DNA of 17,728 nucleotides, from contig CAZIHY010000045.1 of NCBI GenBank assembly GCA_964539115.1, positions 1 to 17,728 of the forward strand, written 5' to 3'. A model generated the notes under the pieces. It was not told the DNA's origin, made no database searches, and saw only the letters and a list, made by a program, of their open reading frames with translations. The stretch's first letter is position 1. Each line of letters starts with the position of its first letter. The translations under genes and the position numbers were made by a program. Shown here piece by piece: positions 1-5,647 of this stretch. The stretch comes from CAKSXP01 sp964539115 (GTDB lineage: Bacteria > Bacillota > Clostridia > Oscillospirales > Oscillospiraceae).

Positions 1-59
1 GCGGCTGCAACGCCGACGAGGTCTACAAGATGGCCATCATCACCTGCGCTCTGGCATAA
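1..59 (+). CDS. 3' end of an unidentified protein gene
   Basis: The third frame is open from the window edge and reads GCNADEVYKMAIITCALA before a TAA at 57-59. Only these 18 residues are visible, too few to name a family. The codon use matches the neighbouring genes and a stop followed directly by a perfect hairpin at 67-90 is what a gene end looks like, so I treat it as a real partial gene. It lies on the same strand as tadA and could share a transcript with it if the intervening hairpins are read through. Confidence 0.5.
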   Translation, partial: GCNADEVYKMAIITCALA

Positions 60-66
60 AATACTT

Positions 67-90
67 CGAAAAAGTGCCCGCACTTTTTCG
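67..90 (+). terminator. Perfect hairpin just after the upstream gene, possible terminator
   Basis: An 11-bp perfect inverted repeat (67-77 with 80-90) has only two bases between the arms, so the apical pairs would open to form a loop. The right arm contains five Ts but no separate T-tract follows. It begins 8 bases after the stop at 57-59. It is the first of six consecutive hairpins before tadA. Confidence 0.45.
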
Positions 91-99
91 GGAAAGCTG

Positions 100-255
100 C
101 GGCCAGCACGTGTGCAGGCCGAGAAGCGTTTTTTGCCGCGTACACACTGCGGCAAAAAACGGACTTGTACTTAATTTCGCGTCTGCGGGCGCGAAACTCT
201 GCGAGGCTTTTTTAAAAAAGTTGTACGGCTCCGGGAAACTCCGGGGCCGTTTTTT
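100..255 (+). other. Cluster of five further hairpins between the upstream gene and tadA
   Basis: Consecutive inverted repeats fill this gene-free stretch. They are 100-104/117-121, with inner GCAC/GTGC pairs; 128-139/149-160, a perfect 12-bp stem with a 9-base loop; 175-181/190-196, a 7-bp stem with an 8-base loop; 207-220, a 14-bp perfect palindrome of T6/A6; and 225-234/241-250, a 10-bp stem with one G-U pair. The last is followed by T250-T255, which makes it a classical intrinsic terminator. The arms differ from one another, so this is not a simple repeat. It may be a structured leader, a small RNA or stacked terminators; the sequence does not say which. Confidence 0.6.
225..255 (+). terminator. 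Intrinsic terminator 17 bases before the tadA start
   Basis: Stem 225-234/241-250 (10 bp, one G-U, loop of six) is followed by six Ts at 250-255 and preceded by an A-run at 214-219 that can pair with the Ts. It ends 8 bases before the tadA Shine-Dalgarno at 263-267. Such a position suits either the end of an upstream transcript or an attenuator for tadA. I found no convincing promoter between it and tadA. Confidence 0.7.
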
Positions 256-271
256 AACGAACGGAGGCATT

Positions 272-715
272 ATGGACAGAAGTTATTATATGCGCATGGC
301 GCTGGAGCTTGCCCGCGAGGCAGGAGAAGGCGGCGACGTTCCCGTCGGATGTGTCATCGTAAAGGACGGAAAGGTCATTGGCCGGGGCCAGAACCGCCGC
401 GAGCGCACGGGCTCCGCGCTCGGTCATGCGGAGATAGAGGCTATACACGAGGCGAACCTTTCCCTCGGCGACTGGCGGCTGGACGGCTGTGAGATGTATG
501 TCACTCTCGAACCATGCCCCATGTGCGCCGGCGCTGTCATAAATTCGCGCATCTCCATGCTGGTCTACGGCGCGCGCGAGGCGCAGACCGGCTCCTGCGC
601 AAGCGTTCTCAATCTTTTCGAGGAGAATTATCCCTCCAGGCCTGCGATATACGCCGGCGTTCTCGCCGATGAGAGCTCCAGTCTCCTGCGTAAGTTTTTC
701 CGCGGGAAAAGATAA
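272..715 (+). CDS. tadA: tRNA-specific adenosine deaminase TadA
   Basis: This 147-aa protein deaminates adenosine-34 to inosine in the anticodon of tRNA-Arg(ACG), acting as a cytosolic zinc-dependent homodimer. It carries the cytidine/deoxycytidylate deaminase signature. HAE lies at residues 52-54 (zinc ligand His52 and catalytic Glu54), and PCPMC at 81-85 supplies the two zinc cysteines Cys82 and Cys85. The length fits bacterial TadA (about 150-165 aa). I chose ATG 272 because GGAGG at 263-267 precedes it. The frame stays open upstream to 74, but that part runs through the hairpin cluster and is not protein-like. In many Firmicutes tadA is followed by the SRP RNA and dnaX; neither is seen here, so that arrangement has been broken. 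Confidence 0.95.
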   Translation: MDRSYYMRMALELAREAGEGGDVPVGCVIVKDGKVIGRGQNRRERTGSALGHAEIEAIHEANLSLGDWRLDGCEMYVTLEPCPMCAGAVINSRISMLVYGAREAQTGSCASVLNLFEENYPSRPAIYAGVLADESSSLLRKFFRGKR

Positions 716-752
716 AACTTTTCCGTGGATCCGCACAGAGGAAAGTCTGCCT

Positions 753-772
753 GTAAAACCCGTTTTACTTTT
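753..772 (+). terminator. Weak hairpin with T-run after tadA
   Basis: GTAAAAC (753-759) and GTTTTAC (762-768) form a 7-bp perfect stem followed by more Ts up to 772. It starts 38 bases after the tadA stop. It is AT-rich and short, so only a tentative terminator for tadA. Confidence 0.35.
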
Positions 773-804
773 CAGTCCGCCGCCGGACCAATGCAATACT
801 CTTC

Positions 805-840
805 GGGGGCGACTTTCTGTCCATACAGAAAAGCGCCCCC
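805..840. other. Long GC-rich hairpin in the tadA/ZIP intergenic region
   Basis: Arms 805-811/834-840 (seven G-C rich pairs) and 814-820/825-831 (seven pairs) are stacked around a 2x2 internal loop and closed by the four-base loop CCAT. It sits in the 200-base space between the convergent ends of tadA and the ZIP gene. Neither strand has a T-tract after it, so it is not a standard intrinsic terminator. Apart from this hairpin and the weak one at 753-768 I see nothing else in 716-915. Confidence 0.5.
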
Positions 841-915
841 TGATGCGCCGCGGCCAACTCAGTTTACCGTCAGACTATAATAAAAACGAACCTCGCAGGA
901 ACCGCATTTCCCCTT

Positions 916-1704
916 TCAACCAAGCGCAACGTCAAGTATCATCATGAGAGCAAAACCGATCGAGGAAAAGACGGTCCCGATATTCATATGCTCTCCCCCC
1001 TGGGCCTCAGGTATAAGCTCCTCAACAACAACATAGAACATGGCGCCTGCGGCAAATGAGAGTATGACCGGCAGTGCGGGTACGACCAACGCCGTCAAAA
1101 GCATGGTAATAAGCGCGCCGAGAGGCTCCACAATGCCGGATAGCACGCCATATCCAAATGCGCGGCGGCGAGACATGCCGCTGCCGACCAGCGGCATTGA
1201 AATAACGGCGCCCTCGGGAAAGTTCTGTATCGCAATACCGATGGTCAGCGCAAAAGCCCCCGCGAGCGTCATGGTCGATCCGCCCGCCTCCATTCCGGCA
1301 AACACAACGCCGACCGCCATGCCCTCGGGTATGTTGTGCAGCGTTATGGCAAGCACCAGCATCGTGGACTTGCCGAGCTTTGACATTCTGCCCTCCGGCT
1401 TATCCGAATCCATGTGCAGATGCGGTATCAGGCTGTCCAGCAGCAGCAAAAATCCTACGCCCAGCAGAAAGCCTCCTGCCGCGGGCAGCCACCCTGTTCC
1501 CCCCGCATCCTCAGACATCTCTATCGCCGGGATTATCAGCGACCAGACCGAGGCCGCTATCATAACGCCGGAGGCAAAGCCCAGCATCGCTTTCTGTATG
1601 CTGGGACGCAGCTCTCCGCGCAGGAAAAAGGCCATCGACGCTCCCAACGACGTCCCGACCAGCGGCAGCAAAAGTCCTGCCGCGACCTTTAATGCTTCAC
1701 TCAT
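916..1704 (-). CDS. ZIP family metal transporter (ZupT/GufA-like)
   Basis: This 262-aa integral membrane protein should take up divalent metals such as zinc or iron across the cytoplasmic membrane. The ZIP signatures are clear. HNIPEG at 123-128 in one helix and QNFPEG at 160-165 in the next form the binuclear metal site, and EEL at 228-230 lies in a later helix. About eight hydrophobic segments are visible. A His/Asp-containing loop at about 95-103 (HLHMDSDKP) fits the variable cytoplasmic loop of the family. The start is well supported: GGAGGA on the minus strand at 1716-1711 lies 6 bases before the ATG. It is divergent from the focA-like gene and has its own promoter. The exact metal cannot be read from sequence. 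Confidence 0.9.
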   Translation of the reverse strand: MSEALKVAAGLLLPLVGTSLGASMAFFLRGELRPSIQKAMLGFASGVMIAASVWSLIIPAIEMSEDAGGTGWLPAAGGFLLGVGFLLLLDSLIPHLHMDSDKPEGRMSKLGKSTMLVLAITLHNIPEGMAVGVVFAGMEAGGSTMTLAGAFALTIGIAIQNFPEGAVISMPLVGSGMSRRRAFGYGVLSGIVEPLGALITMLLTALVVPALPVILSFAAGAMFYVVVEELIPEAQGGEHMNIGTVFSSIGFALMMILDVALG

Positions 1705-1768
1705 AAAAAATCCTCCATGAAAACCCGTGACGCACTTCGGGTTATATGTTATAATGTTTTACATACCC

Positions 1769-1797
1769 ATCATATTCCGCCGGTGTGATTTTGACAA
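1769..1797 (-). promoter_or_regulatory. Sigma-A promoter of the ZIP gene
   Basis: On the minus strand TTGTCA (1797-1792) and TATGAT (1774-1769) are separated by 17 bases. Transcription would start near 1762, leaving a leader of about 58 bases before the ATG at 1704. Confidence 0.6.
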
Positions 1798-1856
1798 TCG
1801 GCGTCCTGAGGGTATCTGCCGGAAGCCCCGTCACAGCGGCCCTCAGGCCATATAAA
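1791..1856 (+). promoter_or_regulatory. Possible promoter and leader hairpin of the focA-like gene
   Basis: TTGACA at 1791-1796 overlaps the opposite-strand -35 of the ZIP promoter, but its best -10 (TATCTG, 1813-1818, 16-base spacing) is poor. A second candidate -10 is TATAAA at 1851-1856, with only a weak -35 near 1828. Between them an 8-bp perfect inverted repeat (1805-1812 with 1840-1847) encloses 27 bases. It could be an operator or a leader stem. I could not match it to a riboswitch class. Confidence 0.35.
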
Positions 1857-1881
1857 AATCTCTGCGAAAGGTTGATACACC

Positions 1882-2661
1882 ATGATAACCGCAACTGATG
1901 TTTTTTCCAGCTACATGCAGACCGGCCGCCGCAAGGCGGAAATGAGCATCCCTCGTCTGCTGCTGCTGGGCTTCTTTGCCGGCATGTTCATCGCGCTGGC
2001 CGGAGTCGGCGCGACGGCCGCAAGCGTCTCGATAAGCCAGCCGTCCGTCTCCAAGCTCGTCGGCGCGCTCGTGTTTCCAACAGGCCTTGCGATGGTCGTC
2101 CTCTGTGGGGCGGAGCTGTTTACGGGCAACAACCTTCTTATCATGCCCCTGCTCTCACGGGAGATCCGGGTTTCCGGCATGCTCAAAAACTGGCTGTTTG
2201 TATATATTGGAAACTTTATAGGCAGCGTTTTCATTGCGTTCATGGCCGTTTACAGCCATACCTTCTCGCTGTTTGACGGCGCGCTGGCACAGAGCGCCGT
2301 ATCCACCGCCGCGACCAAGGCCCAACTCGGCTTCGGCGACGCGTTCCTGCGCGGGATCCTGTGCAACGTGCTGGTTTGTCTGGCCGTCTGGATGTCCATG
2401 AGCGCGACCTCCGCCGGCGGCAAGCTCGCCTCTCTGTATCTGCCGATCATGCTGTTCGTCCTCTGCGGATTCGAACACAGCATTGCCAACATGTACTACA
2501 TACCTTCCGGCATATTTGCAGCCTCCGAATACGGGATCGAGGCCACAGGACTTAACTGGTTCGGGCTTGTCAAAAACCTTGTTCCAGTCACGCTCGGCAA
2601 TATTGCCGGCGGCGGAGTCATTGTCGGCTGCGGCTTCTGGCTGGCCTTTCGGGACAAATGA
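1882..2661 (+). CDS. Formate/nitrite transporter family channel (FocA/NirC-like)
   Basis: This 259-aa protein belongs to the pentameric FNT channel family, which moves formate, nitrite or related small anions (such as hydrosulfide) across the inner membrane. Family signatures are present in order: GAELFTGN at 76-83; GILCNVLVCLAVWM at 158-171; GFEHSIANMYYIP at 196-208, with the pore histidine at 199; and NLVPVTLGNIAGG at 232-244. Six hydrophobic helices are evident. ATG 1882 is preceded by a GAAAGG ribosome binding site. A strong terminator follows at once. In a fermenting anaerobe formate export or import is the likeliest role, but nitrite or hydrosulfide cannot be excluded from sequence alone, so no symbol is given. 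Confidence 0.9.
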   Translation: MITATDVFSSYMQTGRRKAEMSIPRLLLLGFFAGMFIALAGVGATAASVSISQPSVSKLVGALVFPTGLAMVVLCGAELFTGNNLLIMPLLSREIRVSGMLKNWLFVYIGNFIGSVFIAFMAVYSHTFSLFDGALAQSAVSTAATKAQLGFGDAFLRGILCNVLVCLAVWMSMSATSAGGKLASLYLPIMLFVLCGFEHSIANMYYIPSGIFAASEYGIEATGLNWFGLVKNLVPVTLGNIAGGGVIVGCGFWLAFRDK

Positions 2662-2673
2662 TATCGATTCTAA

Positions 2674-2710
2674 AAAACCTCGCTGCTTCAAAGTGAAGCA
2701 GCGAGGTTTT
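2674..2710. terminator. Strong bidirectional terminator
   Basis: A 17-bp perfect stem (2674-2690 with 2694-2710) has a three-base loop. A-run and T-run flanks lie on opposite sides, so it can stop transcription from both the FNT gene (plus) and the 61-aa membrane protein gene (minus), which converge here. Confidence 0.9.
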
Positions 2711-2713
2711 CTG

Positions 2714-2899
2714 TCAGAACGGTAAACTGCTTAAAAACGGGAACATCGATTTCAAATTTTCGATGAGACCGTCCACGTTGCCGTGGGCCACGACGGACGA
2801 CATCCCGCCGCCGAGAAACAGCGATACAATCAGCATCGCGATCCCTATAACGAGTATCGTCGTACAGATGATGAGGATAACCCTGAACGCTTTTTTCAT
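2714..2899 (-). CDS. Small membrane protein, resembles the N-terminal helix of DUF4097-type proteins
   Basis: This 61-aa protein starts MKKAF and has one strongly hydrophobic helix at about residues 5-31, ending in a GGG turn. A short amphipathic segment follows, with a hydrophobic C-terminus (FPFLSSLPF). Its ATG overlaps the stop of the upstream HAAS-like gene by four bases, and GGAGGTGA lies 6 bases upstream of the ATG, so it is translationally coupled. In many Firmicutes a HAAS/DUF1700 gene is followed by a DUF4097 envelope-stress protein whose N-terminus looks like this; here the beta-strand domain is absent and a terminator follows the stop. A role as a small partner of the upstream protein is inference. 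Confidence 0.75.
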   Translation of the reverse strand: MKKAFRVILIICTTILVIGIAMLIVSLFLGGGMSSVVAHGNVDGLIENLKSMFPFLSSLPF

Positions 2900-3687
2900 T
2901 TGCCCTCACCTCCGGTGATCTTAAAAAGATATGCTGTTCCGGAGATCAGCGGCTTAACGATAACAACGATCAGCCATATGGCAAGGAAGAGCAAAAACAC
3001 GCCGAGCGCAAGGGCTATCGCAGCAATGCCGAAAAGGAACAATGCGTCCGTAAAAACGGGCGAGGCCCAAAGTCCGGCCAGGAAAGCAAACACAGCCGTG
3101 CCAAGGCCGCCGAGGCCCGGAGCAAAAATGACGGCGCACACAGCCAGCAGAACGCACAGCATCATAATGCCGCCGGCTATAGTAAGCGTTACGAGCGCGC
3201 CGCGTCCGCGGGAGGCTTTTACGTCCTTCTCCGGTTCCGGATCAGCCTCAAGCGCGGGATTCTCACCGCCGAACAGGTCCGAAAGGGTCGGTTTTTCAGC
3301 TTCAGTTTCCGGTTCCGGTTCCTTTACCGCCGGCTGTTCCGTCTCCTTGCGGGATTCGGTTTCCGCCGGCTGTTCCGGTTCTTTTTTCTCTTCTTCCGTA
3401 TCCTGCTCAGTCTTCTGCTCCTCTGCCTCTTCCGAACCGGCCTCTGCTGCGGTCTGTTCGGGCTCACCTGTATCCTCGTTTTCAGGTGCGGCTGTGGGCG
3501 TATAACTCCGGGACATGTTTATAGCAAGGGCCGTAGGCGTTCCGAGCTGTGCGATCAGCGCAGCCTCACCATCAGGCCCTGCCTCGTCAAACTTTGCATT
3601 GAGCTGTTTCAGAAACGCCGCCCTGTCGTGCTCCGCCATGAAGGAAAGAAGCTGCGCCAGCTCCGCAAGGAATCTCTGTTTGTTCAA
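2896..3687 (-). CDS. HAAS/DUF1700-like membrane protein with acidic linker
   Basis: This 263-aa protein has three parts. Residues 1-60 form a helical domain resembling the HAAS/DUF1700 signalling domain (NKQRFLAELAQLL..., ending in AALIAQLGTPTALA, like its usual Gly-containing end). Residues 63-158 are a Glu/Pro/Gln/Thr-rich linker. Residues 164-245 hold about three membrane helices. HAAS proteins usually lie next to PadR-type regulators and transmit envelope signals; no PadR gene is in the window. I chose the TTG start at 3687 because GGAGGTGA lies 7 bases upstream and the promoter at 3738-3766 would start the RNA near 3731, which excludes the in-frame ATG at 3735. An in-frame ATG at 3720 is less likely. 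Function is inferred from domain resemblance only. Confidence 0.75.
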   Translation of the reverse strand: MNKQRFLAELAQLLSFMAEHDRAAFLKQLNAKFDEAGPDGEAALIAQLGTPTALAINMSRSYTPTAAPENEDTGEPEQTAAEAGSEEAEEQKTEQDTEEEKKEPEQPAETESRKETEQPAVKEPEPETEAEKPTLSDLFGGENPALEADPEPEKDVKASRGRGALVTLTIAGGIMMLCVLLAVCAVIFAPGLGGLGTAVFAFLAGLWASPVFTDALFLFGIAAIALALGVFLLFLAIWLIVVIVKPLISGTAYLFKITGGEGK

Positions 3688-3737
3688 GCGGTGCTCACCT
3701 CCGATGAGTTTGGTATACATAACATGGTACCGCATAC

Positions 3738-3766
3738 ATTATAGAGGCAAGCCGGCGCAGGGTCAA
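3738..3766 (-). promoter_or_regulatory. Sigma-A promoter of the HAAS-like operon
   Basis: Minus strand TTGACC (3766-3761), 17-base spacer, perfect TATAAT (3743-3738). The predicted start near 3731 gives a leader of about 44 bases to the TTG start codon. Confidence 0.8.
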
Positions 3767-3776
3767 GTCTTTTCTA

Positions 3777-4094
3777 TTAATCCGTCCTTATCTCAAGCTG
3801 ACGCAGTTTTGCGTCGTTTTTGAACACCTTGACCAGATAAAGCTCCTCCGGCTCCAGCGGTCCGAAGAGGAAATGCCCGTCCTCATCCGTCACGCTGCGG
3901 GCAAGCAGCTCCGGCCCGTCGCCCTCGTCCGCCCGAAACAGCAGCACAAGCGCTCTGTCGACAGCCTTACCTCTGGCGTCCACTACCCGCCCGCAGATAG
4001 AGGACGCGGCATCCTCCGCCGGGCTTATGACAGTGTTTATCTGTTCTCCGCGCGAGGGGCGGAAGTAGAATTTCGGATATGTGCTCAAGTCCAT
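3777..4094 (-). CDS. Small carboxypeptidase-regulatory-like (Ig-fold) protein
   Basis: This 105-aa protein contains one compact beta-rich domain at about residues 34-92. The pattern CGRVVDARGKAVDRALVLLF, then TDEDGHFLFGPL and LYLVKVF, is that of the CarboxypepD_reg/CNA-B-like fold. There is no signal peptide, transmembrane helix or sortase motif, so it is probably cytoplasmic, unlike most proteins carrying this fold. The ATG at 4094 is only 3 bases after an AAAGGAG site, an unusually short gap; a TTG two codons later would be spaced better, so the start is uncertain by two residues. It ends upstream of the HAAS-like promoter and is a separate transcription unit. Function is unknown. Confidence 0.75.
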   Translation of the reverse strand: MDLSTYPKFYFRPSRGEQINTVISPAEDAASSICGRVVDARGKAVDRALVLLFRADEGDGPELLARSVTDEDGHFLFGPLEPEELYLVKVFKNDAKLRQLEIRTD

Positions 4095-4111
4095 CCACTC
4101 CTTTACACCCC

Positions 4112-4117
4112 ATTATA
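4112..4117 (-). promoter_or_regulatory. -10 element for the carboxypeptidase-regulatory-like gene
   Basis: Perfect TATAAT on the minus strand (4117-4112), with no good -35 at 16-18 bases. Transcription would start near 4105, about 11 bases before the start codon, just enough to include the AAAGGAG site. Confidence 0.45.
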
Positions 4118-4140
4118 CCTTTTTCACTTTTCCAATGTGC

Positions 4141-4169
4141 TTGACAATCCGCCCCTGTTTATATAAAAT
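4141..4169 (+). promoter_or_regulatory. Sigma-A promoter of proS
   Basis: TTGACA (4141-4146), 17-base spacer, TAAAAT (4164-4169). Transcription would start near 4176, 35 bases before ATG 4211, which has AAAGGAG at 4195-4201. No T-box leader fits in this short 5' region. Confidence 0.85.
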
Positions 4170-4210
4170 ATTCAAATGCGATCAATAACTTTTTAAAGGA
4201 GTCACTATAG

Positions 4211-5647
4211 ATGGCAAAAGAAAAAAAAGTTGAACAGATAACCGATATGGAGGTCGACTTTGCGCAGTGGTTCACCGATGTGTGCACCAAGGCAGAGCTC
4301 GTTGATTACTCCGGCGTAAAGGGACTGTTTATCCTGCGTCCCTACGGCTATGCCATCTGGGAAAATATCATGAACTATCTGGACAGGCGTTTCAAAGAGC
4401 TTGGACATGAAAACGTGTCCATGCCCGTTCTGATACCTGAGAGTCTGCTGCAGAAGGAGAAGGACCACGTAGAGGGCTTTGCCCCAGAGTGCGCGTGGGT
4501 CACCCACGGCGGCAGCGAGGAACTGCCCGAGCGCCTGTGCATCCGTCCCACCAGCGAAACGCTGTTCTGCGACCACTGGAGTCATGTTGTCCACTCCTGG
4601 CGCGATCTGCCGATGAAATATAACCAGTGGTGCTCCGTCCTGCGCTGGGAAAAGACTACCCGTCCGTTCCTGCGCGGCCGCGAATTTCTCTGGCAGGAAG
4701 GCCACACCCTCCACGCAACGCCGGAGGAGGCCATCGAAGAGACCGAGCAGATGCTCGAAGTCTACGCCGACTGCTGCGAAAAGTTCCTCGCAATGCCTGT
4801 CGTGCGCGGCAACAAGACCGATAAGGAGAAGTTCGCCGGCGCCGAGCGCACATATACCATCGAATGCATGATGCACGACCGAAAGGCGCTCCAGTCCGGA
4901 ACCAGCCACTATTTCGGTGACGGCTTTGCCCGAGCTTTCGGCATCACCTTTGCCGACAAAAACAATCAGCAGGCGTATCCCCACCAGACAAGCTGGGGAA
5001 TGTCCACCCGCATCATCGGCGGCATCATCATGACCCACGGAGACAACAACGGCCTTGTCCTGCCTCCGATGGTGGCTCCCATTCAGGTCGTGGTCGTTCC
5101 CGTCGCGCAGCACAAGCCCGGCGTCATCGAAAAGGCCACTGAGATATACGAGACGCTCAAGGCTGCCGGCATCCGCGTCAAAATGGACGACAGCGACTAT
5201 TCCCTCGGCTGGAAATGCGCCCAGTATGAGATGAAGGGCGTACCTCTCCGTGTTGAGATCGGTCCCCGCGATATGGAAAACGGCGTCTGCGTCGCCGTCC
5301 GCCGTGACAACTTCGAGAAAGAGACCGTGAAGATAGAAGAGCTCGCGCAGAAGATTCCCGCTCTGCTCGACAAGGTCCAGGAGGGACTGTACAGCAAGGC
5401 GAAGAAGAACCTCGATGAGCACACCTTTGCCGCGACCTCCCTCGATGAGGCAAGAAACCTGCAGGAGGAAAACGGCGGCTTCATCAAGACCATGTGGTGC
5501 GGCGATCTCGAGTGTGAGATGGCGATGAAGGAAAAGGCCGGCATGTCCAGCCGCTGCATCCCCTTTGAGCAGGAGCATATATCCGACGTCTGCCCCGTCT
5601 GCGGCAAGCCCGCGAAGCATATGGTCTACTGGGGAGTTGCATATTGA
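4211..5647 (+). CDS. proS: Prolyl-tRNA synthetase, type 3 (archaeal/eukaryotic-like)
   Basis: This 478-aa class II synthetase charges tRNA-Pro with proline in the cytosol. It has the class II core, with TSE at 114-116, motif 2 around RWEKTTRPF at 145-153 with REFLWQEGHT following, and motif 3 around GMSTRIIGG at 263-271. An anticodon-binding domain (about 290-390) follows. A C-terminal zinc-binding domain has cysteines 430, 435, 461 and 464, and the chain ends in GVAY; a terminal Tyr is typical of this type. There is no INS editing domain between motifs 2 and 3, which separates it from the longer E. coli-type enzyme. Promoter and ribosome site support ATG 4211. The stop overlaps the start of the nitroreductase gene. 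Confidence 0.97.
   Translation: MAKEKKVEQITDMEVDFAQWFTDVCTKAELVDYSGVKGLFILRPYGYAIWENIMNYLDRRFKELGHENVSMPVLIPESLLQKEKDHVEGFAPECAWVTHGGSEELPERLCIRPTSETLFCDHWSHVVHSWRDLPMKYNQWCSVLRWEKTTRPFLRGREFLWQEGHTLHATPEEAIEETEQMLEVYADCCEKFLAMPVVRGNKTDKEKFAGAERTYTIECMMHDRKALQSGTSHYFGDGFARAFGITFADKNNQQAYPHQTSWGMSTRIIGGIIMTHGDNNGLVLPPMVAPIQVVVVPVAQHKPGVIEKATEIYETLKAAGIRVKMDDSDYSLGWKCAQYEMKGVPLRVEIGPRDMENGVCVAVRRDNFEKETVKIEELAQKIPALLDKVQEGLYSKAKKNLDEHTFAATSLDEARNLQEENGGFIKTMWCGDLECEMAMKEKAGMSSRCIPFEQEHISDVCPVCGKPAKHMVYWGVAY

Noticed and set aside
74..271. N-terminal extension of TadA by 66 residues
   Set aside because: The extension would be coded by the hairpin cluster, has no ribosome site, and is not found in the family. 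ATG 272 has GGAGG upstream.
876..881. Perfect TATAAT on the plus strand
   Set aside because: No -35 at 16-18 bases upstream and no gene on that strand downstream until 1882.
716..915. SRP RNA or RNase P RNA after tadA
   Set aside because: tadA is often followed by SRP RNA, and a GAGGAAAGTC-like string near 738 recalls RNase P, but the conserved SRP S-domain bases and the rest of the RNase P core are missing.
4170..4210. T-box leader for proS
   Set aside because: Only about 35 bases lie between the predicted RNA start and the ATG, too short for a T-box, and no T-box sequence is present.
4205..5620. 471-codon open frame antisense to proS
   Set aside because: It lies entirely opposite a strongly supported gene and has no recognisable family. 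Long antisense frames are expected from GC-rich codon use.
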